In this document: positions 21,742-27,021 of the stretch, piece after piece | Layout: every line of letters begins with the position of its first letter | How positions within the stretch are numbered: the first letter of the stretch is position 1 | IMG/VR virus record: IMGVR_UViG_3300031227_000340 | Location: 1 to 27,021 of that record | Strand: one strand, 5' to 3' | Source: a virus | DNA: 27,021 nt | Translations under genes and position numbers: made by a program | Notes under the pieces: generated by a model | Seen by the model: the letters and a program-made list of their open reading frames with translations, nothing else | Databases searched by the model: none | Told to the model about the DNA's origin: nothing

Positions 21742-21903
21742 CTAGAACGGAATATCGCCGTCCTGATAATCTTTAATCATCACCCACCCGCATTCGTGAC
21801 ACTCTCTCGGGCGGTCACTGTCATCGTCATACTCTCCGCGTGATGCGAAGATACGACATGACTCGTCAATTTCGGCCCCGCAGATGGGGCAATAGTCAGG
21901 CAT
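21742..21903 (-). CDS. Zinc-ribbon protein with an SSB-like C-terminal tip, 53 aa
   Basis: ATG 21903 overlaps the stop of the RHH gene (TAATG). It reads MPDYCPICGAEIDESCRIFA, with CPIC and CHEC pairs about 30 residues apart, forming one zinc ribbon. The last residues, DYQDGDIPF, match the acidic DxDIPF tip of the SSB in this window (NDDIPF). It may bind the same partner proteins. The tip parallel is seen; function is inference. Confidence 0.65.
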   Translation of the reverse strand: MPDYCPICGAEIDESCRIFASRGEYDDDSDRPRECHECGWVMIKDYQDGDIPF

Positions 21904-22061
21904 TATCTCAGCCTCTCGACTTCCTGCTCAATGGCTTCGTCAATCCACCTGCGCAGCAACTCGGCCATCATAAGACCCCTTGATGTTGCGATTGCCTCAA
22001 CTTGCAACTTACGTTCTGCACCTGCTTGAAAATTGATTACTCCCTTATCTTCTTCGTCCAT
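21903..22061 (-). CDS. Ribbon-helix-helix regulator, first gene of the early operon
   Basis: 52 residues; ATG 22061 with GGGAG five bases upstream. One strand (GVINFQAGAERK) is followed by two helices (LQVEAIATSRGLMMAELLRR and WIDEAIEQEVERLR), the fold of RHH/Arc-type repressors. It sits directly behind a consensus promoter whose -10 overlaps a perfect palindrome, so autorepression is likely. No other typical repressor (CI/Cro) is visible. Confidence 0.7.
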   Translation of the reverse strand: MDEEDKGVINFQAGAERKLQVEAIATSRGLMMAELLRRWIDEAIEQEVERLR

Positions 22062-22091
22062 ATTTACTCCCTTTGTATTATTTATTTATCA

Positions 22092-22106
22092 CTACAATCA
22101 TTGTAG
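22092..22106. promoter_or_regulatory. Palindromic operator over the early -10
   Basis: CTACAATCATTGTAG, a perfect 7-bp inverted repeat around one base. It covers the -10 (TACAAT) and the region just downstream, where a repressor would block initiation. The RHH protein encoded next is the obvious candidate binder. Confidence 0.65.
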
Positions 22107-22128
22107 CAAGTTTATACAACAATGTCAA
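22100..22128 (-). promoter_or_regulatory. Consensus early promoter
   Basis: Minus-strand TTGACA (22128-22123), 17-base spacer, TACAAT (22105-22100), about 39 bases before the RHH start. The boxes and spacing equal those of the ncRNA promoter at 22538-22566. Confidence 0.9.
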
Positions 22129-22160
22129 GTAATTGGGCAACTGTTTCCATAATGGACATA

Positions 22161-22323
22161 GTTCAATGTGAACTAACTTGCCTATTAGTATACATTTGAG
22201 GGGTCAATAGGTAATAATTTGCGTATTGTGTAAATGCTTGTTTACACTTTCACCATCCGGTGAAACATCGGTATTCAGTGAAATTGGTGTATTTTATATA
22301 GGGAAAGTGGTATATTTTGCATA
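22161..22323. promoter_or_regulatory. Gene-free AT-rich control region with clustered palindromes and repeats
   Basis: No gene is supported here. It holds GTTCA-ATG-TGAAC (22161-22173), GTGTAAATGCTTGTTTACAC (about 22228-22247, 7-bp arms) and TTTCACCATCCGGTGAAA (22248-22265, 7-bp arms). Two direct repeats of the form GGTRTATTTTRYATA lie at 22286-22300 and 22309-22323. Such clustering is typical of operators or a replication origin. Which one cannot be decided from sequence. Confidence 0.5.
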
Positions 22324-22344
22324 TTATCAGATATGAAAAGTACA

Positions 22345-22531
22345 TTAAACGCAACCACCGCCCCGAAGGACGGCGATTGGACCAGCTTTATAATAGACCT
22401 GGTCACTACATGCCCTACCATATAGGCAGGGGGTTGAAACCGGCAGGCGGGATTTGAACCCGCTTGAATTTGTGTGTTCCCACCACACCGCTGCCGGCGG
22501 TCTGGATCGCCAGACCTATCACTTGCTGGTC
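22345..22531 (-). ncRNA. Promoter-driven structured RNA of about 185 nt containing a tRNA-like element
   Basis: Starts about seven bases after a perfect promoter -10. In order it folds as: hairpin 22516-22499 (GGTCTGG/CCAGACC, 4-base loop); tRNA-like element 22497-22440; hairpin 22431-22413 (7 bp with one G.U); hairpin 22404-22380 (GACCAG/CTGGTC); and hairpin 22375-22356 (8 bp with two G.U, TTCG tetraloop). No open frame with a ribosome binding site runs through it. The last hairpin may end transcription, though the T-run after it is weak. Confidence 0.65.
22440..22497 (-). tRNA. tRNA-like element lacking a D-arm, anticodon-loop GGG
   Basis: 58 nt. Acceptor CCGGCAG (22497-22491) pairs perfectly with CTGCCGG (22446-22440). 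Two bases (CG) then lead straight to a 5-bp anticodon stem GTGTG/CACAC (22488-22472) with a 7-base loop GTGGGAA: T at the U33 position, GGG as anticodon (Pro), A at 37. An 8-base variable stretch follows. The T-arm GCGGG-TTCAAAT-CCCGC (22463-22447) is fully conserved. No D-arm can be formed, position 32 is G, and no CCA is encoded. It may be a degenerate tRNA or a tRNA mimic; aminoacylation is doubtful. Confidence 0.65.
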
Positions 22532-22537
22532 AAATTC

Positions 22538-22566
22538 ATTGTACTCTACCTCCCCTCCCGTGTCAA
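22538..22566 (-). promoter_or_regulatory. Consensus promoter of the tRNA-like RNA
   Basis: Minus-strand TTGACA (22566-22561), 17-base spacer, TACAAT (22543-22538). One of the strongest promoters in the window and not followed by a protein gene. Confidence 0.9.
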
Positions 22567-22569
22567 GTC

Positions 22570-22597
22570 GGTTGCCCCAGCCGAAGCCAGGGCAACC
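22570..22597 (-). terminator. Stable hairpin with TTCG tetraloop after the metallophosphoesterase gene
   Basis: A 12-bp stem (GGTTGCCCTGGC with GCTGGGGCAACC, two G.U pairs) closes a TTCG loop, 23 bases after the stop at 22621 and three bases before the next -35. No T-run follows, so it may be a weak terminator, an RNA 3'-end stabiliser or a Rho-assisted end. Confidence 0.6.
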
Positions 22598-22620
22598 ATA
22601 GGGAGAGGAAAGGATGATGG

Positions 22621-23496
22621 CTAAATAATATTCTCCCAATCCGTGAATGGCCACTTACCGAACGGATGCGCAACGCCATTCTGTAACATCGTGAATCCGT
22701 TGGTCATATTAGGCATTTTATTATCATCTAGCATAACGTAGGCAAGCTTTTTGGAATCGACCATTGCGCCGTTATCTACGACAACAAACCTCTTATACTT
22801 ATCCCAGCCAATCGCTAGATGGTGTTGGTGGTGACTAATAATATTCATCTGGAATTTGTTAGCTAGTTCTCCAGCAGCTGTCAACTGATTAACGCTGTAA
22901 TTAGATGAGTGCGTTACCCGCCAGGGATACTCGGCTGGTGTATCAATCACGCACCATCCCCAATTTGAGTAATGGCACTTATCAGACGAGGTTATCATGC
23001 CGAATATGTCAGCTTCGTCAAACTCTCCGCCTGCCCATTTCTGCATCCGGCGGTCGTGGTTGCCCATGATGAAGCGTATCTCGTCGAACCATTCTACCCA
23101 CTCGCTAATTACAACTCTAGCAGCGTCACGTTCCTGTGCCCATGTTATCGGCTTGATAACCTGTTCATACTTACTGAAGCTGTCCAGCGTGAATGTATCA
23201 CCAGCCACAATTAATTTCTTGACATTTTGTTTTCGTGCTACCGTCAATAACAGGTGCATGAAGTCATAATCTGTGCATGGTAGGTGAACATCACCTGTTA
23301 TCATCCAATCACCTGATAATCGCCAGGGATCACCGAAATCAATCTCAAACAAATTGCGATGTTTGTTCTCTTTTTTATAACGGGCAATAAGCCCAGCTAC
23401 TTTACCTCTTGTTAATCCGTGCTTGCGTGCTAAATCACTGTATGAATATCCAGCGTGGTTAAGTGATAGTAATAGTTCGCCTGTTATATTGTTCAG
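22621..23496 (-). CDS. HTH-metallophosphoesterase fusion with a non-ATG start
   Basis: Residues 49-291 are a calcineurin-type metallophosphoesterase: GDVHLP, VAGDTF, MGNHDRR, and SHHQHH near residue 222, all metal ligands present. The frame continues upstream of the TTG at 23352 for 48 more codons without a stop and encodes an HTH of resolvase type (LNHAGYSYSDLARKHGLTRG then KVAGLIARYKK). The first possible start in this frame is CTG 23496, eight bases after GGAGG. The ATG at 23500 is in another frame and stops after 13 codons. So either CTG initiation or a frameshift is needed. An HTH-linked phosphoesterase may be a DNA-guided nuclease or phosphatase. Own promoter at 23555-23583. Confidence 0.75.
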   Translation of the reverse strand: MNNITGELLLSLNHAGYSYSDLARKHGLTRGKVAGLIARYKKENKHRNLFEIDFGDPWRLSGDWMITGDVHLPCTDYDFMHLLLTVARKQNVKKLIVAGDTFTLDSFSKYEQVIKPITWAQERDAARVVISEWVEWFDEIRFIMGNHDRRMQKWAGGEFDEADIFGMITSSDKCHYSNWGWCVIDTPAEYPWRVTHSSNYSVNQLTAAGELANKFQMNIISHHQHHLAIGWDKYKRFVVVDNGAMVDSKKLAYVMLDDNKMPNMTNGFTMLQNGVAHPFGKWPFTDWENII

Positions 23497-23517
23497 TCAT
23501 CTACCCTCCACTCTGTA

Positions 23518-23536
23518 CCGTGACAGTTTGTCACGG
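23518..23536 (-). repeat. Perfect 8-bp hairpin in the metallophosphoesterase leader
   Basis: CCGTGACA and TGTCACGG separated by three bases, lying between the promoter and the ribosome binding site. Core arms GTGACA/TGTCAC are the same as at 6540-6554. It could stabilise the mRNA or be a binding site. Confidence 0.55.
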
Positions 23537-23554
23537 GTTGTACTAATATAATTG

Positions 23555-23583
23555 GTTATATCACCAACATAATTAGTTTACAA
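23555..23583 (-). promoter_or_regulatory. Promoter for the HTH-metallophosphoesterase gene
   Basis: Minus-strand TTGTAA (23583-23578), 17-base spacer, TATAAC (23560-23555). The -35 uses the stop codon of the lysozyme gene. Same -35 and spacing as the promoter at 25309-25337. Confidence 0.6.
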
Positions 23584-24330
23584 CAACGGCTTAACATCAC
23601 GTTGCAATATCTCGTACACCTTCTGCTCGTTGGTCAACTGTCCGGTGTCATCGGACGGATCGGGGTCTTTGCCAAGATATGCGTACAGGCTAGACAAATC
23701 ACCCTGCCAGCGGTTATAGTCTAACATCTTACTCTCAACGCCAAATCCGAGAGTATGGTCGCCTGTCTGATGAATGATGCAACGATCCCGATCAACACCT
23801 TTGGGATAATCGTGGTCCCTGGTTCCTGGCGCCCAAGTCAATCCGGTGTGCTCTTGCCCATTTGAGAAATATTGAGCAAGCCACCAATCATAATTGTTGT
23901 ACTCTACATCATACGTACAATAATCATCAATAATGTTTGCTCTGCTGTAATTTATTGGTTTTCTTCCAGTTTTAGATTCAATGTATCCATCTGCTGAAAG
24001 TAAAGAGTCTCGCATCTGATTCTTACTACAACCGTGCACCAGCTCGAAATCTAAGGTTAGTGGCATCTCTCCCAAGTCATCACCGACTATGGTTAGCCAT
24101 CTATCCATCTGTGCTTTGATAGGTTGCGCCGGATATAAAACATGGTAAGCTGTTCTTGCAATACCGACCCGCTTTGCTTCTGTCCAATTCCTGTTGAACC
24201 ACTTATCTGTGTAGCCCCATGAAATACCGGAACGAATGCCGATGAACTCTACCTTCGGCTCATGCGCTGCGATAACGTCAAAGTCTACCTTACCCTGATA
24301 AGATGATATGTCAAGCCCGAATGGTAACAT
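23578..24330 (-). CDS. GH25 lysozyme (endolysin)
   Basis: 250 residues from ATG 24330, which overlaps the upstream stop as TGATG with GGAGG eight bases ahead; a GTG at 24345 is less likely. GH25 landmarks are GLDISSYQGKVDFD (D7), FIGIRSG, ARTAYHVLYP and the catalytic LTLDFEL (D94, E96). NYDWWLAQY and IIHQTGD near the C-terminus are the usual closing strands. It cleaves peptidoglycan between MurNAc and GlcNAc to release phage. The tail (about 220-250) could hold a small linker-binding segment but no recognised repeat. Confidence 0.92.
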   Translation of the reverse strand: MLPFGLDISSYQGKVDFDVIAAHEPKVEFIGIRSGISWGYTDKWFNRNWTEAKRVGIARTAYHVLYPAQPIKAQMDRWLTIVGDDLGEMPLTLDFELVHGCSKNQMRDSLLSADGYIESKTGRKPINYSRANIIDDYCTYDVEYNNYDWWLAQYFSNGQEHTGLTWAPGTRDHDYPKGVDRDRCIIHQTGDHTLGFGVESKMLDYNRWQGDLSSLYAYLGKDPDPSDDTGQLTNEQKVYEILQRDVKPLL

Positions 24331-25283
24331 CAGTCCAACCTCCACGCCTCGCAGATGTTCGCATTTATCTCTGTTAATTCAAGGCATATATCGTCTAACG
24401 CCGAGATCAGTTCATCATATGATGCTGCGGGCGGGGTAATGGGGTCGGGGATTACGGGGGGATCTTCGGGGCCGGGTGGATCAACGGGGGGAACTATAAC
24501 GGGGGCAGCGTCCCAATGTTTAGGCGTGCCGAACCGTTCTAATAATTGTCCCTCATTCCCCAGATAAACAATCCTGATTGACGCCATGCCATTAGTTGAA
24601 TAATCAAGGAAATATTTATGCGCCCACATAATAGATTCGTTACCCGCTAAACTACCTGGTCTTGGCGGTTTCGTTCTACCTTCCGGTTCTTCAGGCGTTG
24701 GCACGCCTTGAATTGCATCCATGACAAGAACGATGTGCGGGAAGTCAGGTTGTCCGATAATGTTACCAACCGAACCGCTTCCGTACTCCCAGAACTTTGA
24801 ACTCATAGCAATAACTTTTGGTTGGTCTACGCCCATAATGGATAACACGGTCATAAAACCCCGCAATGCTTCGGCGTGATTGCCGTCTGTGTCATCATTT
24901 ATATGTCGCATTGCTATTGCCACACCTTGCACGGAACTTTTTAGCATATGCGCCAATGACCTATATTGTAATCCTGCGCCTGGTGTTTTCCAGTCCACCG
25001 AGTAGGTGTCGGGTTTACTTCTCAACCCGTGCCAGAATATCGGTATCAATCCATTGTCATAAGCCTTCTGCAAATTAGCGTGTGCTGAAGGGTCGCCGTA
25101 TTTTCTAGGGTCATTGAATGCGCCCTCTTGTATCTGCGCTGCGTCAGACGCCCTGATGACAACGAAACTTGCACCGTCATCCTTTGCCCTTGCGAAGTCT
25201 ACTTCAATCTTTCCGCTACCATTGATGTTATTCCCCTGTACGTAAAAGCCCCAGGGATTATTAGGGTATGCTATTGGTGCCAT
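24330..25283 (-). CDS. GH25-like fold protein without the catalytic pair
   Basis: 317 residues from ATG 25283, with GAGAGGAG upstream. Residues 1-230 follow a GH25-like barrel: WGFYVQGNN, VDFARAKDDGASFVVIRASD, YDNGLIPIFWHGLR, then VQGVAIAMRHIND where an active enzyme would have DxE. A Pro-rich linker (VIVPPVDPPGPEDPPVIPDP) and a helical tail (LDDICLELTEINANICEA) follow. The lost DxE suggests a binding or structural protein rather than a lysozyme. It is paired and translationally coupled with the true lysozyme. The fold call is by eye and moderate. Confidence 0.55.
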   Translation of the reverse strand: MAPIAYPNNPWGFYVQGNNINGSGKIEVDFARAKDDGASFVVIRASDAAQIQEGAFNDPRKYGDPSAHANLQKAYDNGLIPIFWHGLRSKPDTYSVDWKTPGAGLQYRSLAHMLKSSVQGVAIAMRHINDDTDGNHAEALRGFMTVLSIMGVDQPKVIAMSSKFWEYGSGSVGNIIGQPDFPHIVLVMDAIQGVPTPEEPEGRTKPPRPGSLAGNESIMWAHKYFLDYSTNGMASIRIVYLGNEGQLLERFGTPKHWDAAPVIVPPVDPPGPEDPPVIPDPITPPAASYDELISALDDICLELTEINANICEAWRLD

Positions 25284-25308
25284 ATAAAACTCCTCTCACT
25301 ATGTAATT

Positions 25309-25337
25309 ATTATACAATATCTTAAGTATATTTACAA
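25309..25337 (-). promoter_or_regulatory. Promoter for the GH25-like / lysozyme pair
   Basis: Minus-strand TTGTAA (25337-25332), 17-base spacer, TATAAT (25314-25309), about 26 bases before the ATG. Perfect -10. It lets the lysis pair be transcribed apart from the tail genes. Confidence 0.75.
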
Positions 25338-25390
25338 CTAGGCAATAAGAAGATTTATCACCCCAACTATCAAGGTTTCATAAACTACTT

Positions 25391-26173
25391 CTATGTTAAT
25401 CCTTGAATTGATTTAATGTCAGCAACCGCTACTCCGTTGATTGTTTTTATATCTGCCATTGCAACTCCGTTTACCGTCTTGATGCCAGGAATGCCAGATA
25501 CAGAAGAATATCCTCTACCATTCCCACTGTTGTATAGCCAAGTTCGTTCATCAGCAGTTAAAACTCTTTTATAAATAAATGCTTCATCAACAAGTCCATC
25601 CATATCGTAATAATCTTCACCGGACCAACCACCTACGCTAAAATCACTGTTGCTATCGTATATGCCATATGTGTGAGCGACACTATCGACTGTGCCATTA
25701 TTAATCTGTATATTAATTGTATTTGCTGTATGGTCATGCCATCCTAAAACAAAATACCATGTTGCAGTAGATGGTGAGCCTAATGTTGTAGCATATACAG
25801 TCCCATTAGTCGTTGAAAATATTGTTAAAGCTAATTCATCATTGTTTGTATGATAATACAAAACATACTCACTATTTGTACCATACAACTTACTTATAAT
25901 AGCTCTGGATGTAGCAAACGATTCAATGTTTACCCAACATCCCCACGTAATATCAATGTCACCAGCACTCAGCGCAGGATTATCAACATGAGACAAATAT
26001 TCGCTGTTGGCAACTTCAAATTTAGCTGCGTTGCCAACCTTGCCAGTGTCGTACAATACAGTATTAATATCCGTTAACGTATTGCTTCCATGACTATCAG
26101 CACGATTACCGCTTGTTTCGTCAAGAGACCACCATGAGATCAAATTAGTTGTTCCTGGATTTGTTGCTGTCAT
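25391..26173 (-). CDS. LamG/concanavalin-like domain tail fibre protein
   Basis: 260 residues; ATG 26173 follows directly on the TAA of the collagen-like gene. The LamG-like jelly roll covers about 8-220: ISWWSLDETSGNRADSHGSN, then GKVGNAAKFEVANSEYL, ITWGCWVNIE, WYFVLGWHDHTANTINIQIN, and GLVDEAFIYKRVLTADERTW. The C-terminus repeats a short strand three times (IKTVNGVAMADIKTINGV then AVADIKSIQGLT), as seen at the ends of phage tail proteins. It probably binds cell-surface glycans. Confidence 0.82.
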   Translation of the reverse strand: MTATNPGTTNLISWWSLDETSGNRADSHGSNTLTDINTVLYDTGKVGNAAKFEVANSEYLSHVDNPALSAGDIDITWGCWVNIESFATSRAIISKLYGTNSEYVLYYHTNNDELALTIFSTTNGTVYATTLGSPSTATWYFVLGWHDHTANTINIQINNGTVDSVAHTYGIYDSNSDFSVGGWSGEDYYDMDGLVDEAFIYKRVLTADERTWLYNSGNGRGYSSVSGIPGIKTVNGVAMADIKTINGVAVADIKSIQGLT

Positions 26174-27021
26174 TTATGCCCCGTGTGTAATAAATATCAT
26201 AGATGGTTGGAAGTATAAACAATCATCGCTCATAGCCCATCCGACTGGTTGAGTTACGCTATCTTCTCCGGTTGGAGGTGTTTGTGTCAATGTGCCTACT
26301 GTTGCCGAAACGTATACAAGCGTACTTTTACCCGGGCCAATAGTCCAATTCCAAGCATCAACCCTCATAACTCCAAGAAGCAATACTTCCTTGCTACCTG
26401 TCCCAGTCTCCATAGCTAAAGCAACGCAAGGCGCTGTTGTAACTCCATCAGCATCAGCCGTATCTAAATGACCATCGGCTGCCATGAATAACGGTGCGCC
26501 AATACCTTCTGCATTTGTGTCTACTGTCATTGTTGCGATGATTCCTGAAGCATTTAGATTAGATGTTGGCTCAAATGATACCTCAATATTAAAATCGTTT
26601 AGATCAAGATTGCCGCCTAATTGCGGAGAAGTATCACCTACAATCGCGGTTGGTCCGGTGGCGCCATCTGCTCCCGTCGGACCAGTGGCAGTTGCATCGC
26701 TTCCTGTTGGGCCTGTTTTTCCGTCGCTTCCGCTAGGTCCCGTTGGACCTGTTTTTCCATCTGCGCCCGTCGGCCCGGTGGCAGTTGCATCGCTTCCTGT
26801 CGGGCCTGTTTTTCCGTCGCTTCCGCTAGGTCCCGTTGGACCTGTTTTTCCATCTGCGCCCGTCGGCCCGGTGGCAGTTGCATCGCTTCCTGTCGGGCCT
26901 GTTTTTCCGTCGCTTCCGCTAGGTCCCGTTGGACCTGTTTTTCCATCTGCGCCCGTCGGCCCGGTGGCAGTTGCATCGCTTCCTGTCGGGCCTGTTTTTC
27001 CGTCGCTTCCGCTAGGTCCCG
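26174..27021 (-). CDS. Collagen-like tail fibre protein (partial, 5' end outside window)
   Basis: Open from the right edge to TAA 26174, 281 codons. The right part is G-X-Y collagen repeat ([16 protein letters not shown] and similar) built from 93-bp units. It then passes in the same frame through [18 protein letters not shown], a common phage tail motif, and a C-terminal domain of about 140 residues ([30 protein letters not shown]-like end). An ATG at 26530 is inside this frame and is not the start. It would form a trimeric fibre shaft and head. Confidence 0.85.
   Translation of the reverse strand, partial: GPSGSDGKTGPTGSDATATGPTGADGKTGPTGPSGSDGKTGPTGSDATATGPTGADGKTGPTGPSGSDGKTGPTGSDATATGPTGADGKTGPTGPSGSDGKTGPTGSDATATGPTGADGATGPTAIVGDTSPQLGGNLDLNDFNIEVSFEPTSNLNASGIIATMTVDTNAEGIGAPLFMAADGHLDTADADGVTTAPCVALAMETGTGSKEVLLLGVMRVDAWNWTIGPGKSTLVYVSATVGTLTQTPPTGEDSVTQPVGWAMSDDCLYFQPSMIFITHGA
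26668..27021. repeat. 93-bp tandem repeat in the collagen-like gene
   Basis: Units start at 26668, 26761, 26854 and 26947; the last runs off the window. Units 2, 3 and the visible part of 4 are identical; unit 1 differs at a handful of bases. Each encodes 31 residues: nine G-X-Y triplets plus a four-residue ATAT break. 31 is not a multiple of three, so each unit shifts the triplet register once. Confidence 0.95.

Noticed and set aside
22440-22497. Reading the tRNA-like element as a phage attachment site copied from a host tRNA 3' end
   Set aside because: An attP copy would not need a matching 5' acceptor strand, yet all seven acceptor pairs are present, and the element has its own promoter. 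No integrase gene is in this window. It stays a possible alternative if one lies outside.
22345-22531. tmRNA
   Set aside because: No tag reading frame; the acceptor and T-arm halves are only 27 bases apart, and the conserved tmRNA ends are absent.
22415-22654. Minus-strand ORF of 79 codons across the ncRNA promoter and tRNA-like element
   Set aside because: It has no ribosome binding site, it runs through the -35, -10 and folded RNA stems, and its residue pattern is not protein-like.
26638-26976. 112-codon minus-strand ORF with Gln/Arg-rich repeats
   Set aside because: It is the alternative frame of the 93-bp repeat. The collagen G-X-Y frame continues in phase into a recognisable tail motif, which this frame does not.
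26668-27021. CRISPR-like array
   Set aside because: The 93-bp units are contiguous, with no spacers, and encode collagen triplets.

Overview
The window is a 27 kb piece of a tailed double-stranded DNA phage or prophage (Caudoviricetes, probably siphovirus-like). The evidence is an HK97-type capsid, a scaffold, an SPP1-type portal, a MuF head protein, a PBSX-type large terminase and collagen/LamG-type tail fibre genes. No integrase is visible. Strong GGAGG-type ribosome binding sites, TTGACA-17-TATAAT promoters, a GH25 lysozyme and an LL-H-type holin suggest a Gram-positive-like host, but the host cannot be named. Apart from one antisense homing endonuclease, every gene is on the minus strand, so the window reads from right to left.

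Layout from right to left: tail fibre genes (27021-25391); a lysis/accessory block (25337-22621) with a GH25-like protein, a GH25 lysozyme and a helix-turn-helix/metallophosphoesterase protein; a gene-free control region (22600-22062) with a promoter-driven structured RNA containing a tRNA-like fold without a D-arm, then palindromes and an early promoter; an early region (22061-11410) of small regulators, two paralogous DEDDy exonucleases, a KPGAEKL-family protein, HNH endonuclease, replication protein, helicase-loader-like protein, SSB, VRR-NUC nuclease and a sigma-region-4-like protein; then holin, HNH, ParB-methyltransferase, small and large terminase, second methyltransferase, portal, MuF, a block of tiny membrane-protein genes, scaffold and capsid, which runs off the left edge.

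The most striking item is in the MuF gene (2569-5223). It carries an in-frame intein of about 331 residues (3412-4404). A Vsr-like homing endonuclease gene (3472-4371) is encoded on the opposite strand wholly inside that intein, so the same bases code for protein on both strands. The C-extein ends in a HEYIH zincin-like motif.

The early region shows signs of modular exchange. A 21-codon chimeric ORF joins the start of one gene to the end of another and marks where two versions of a module were joined. A 25-bp repeat of a methyltransferase 3' end marks a second scar. An HNH gene beside the terminase block carries a one-base frameshift. Many small genes shorter than 60 codons were found by translating between the larger ones, and several start codons were moved downstream to sites with good ribosome binding sites and ATGA/TGATG overlaps.
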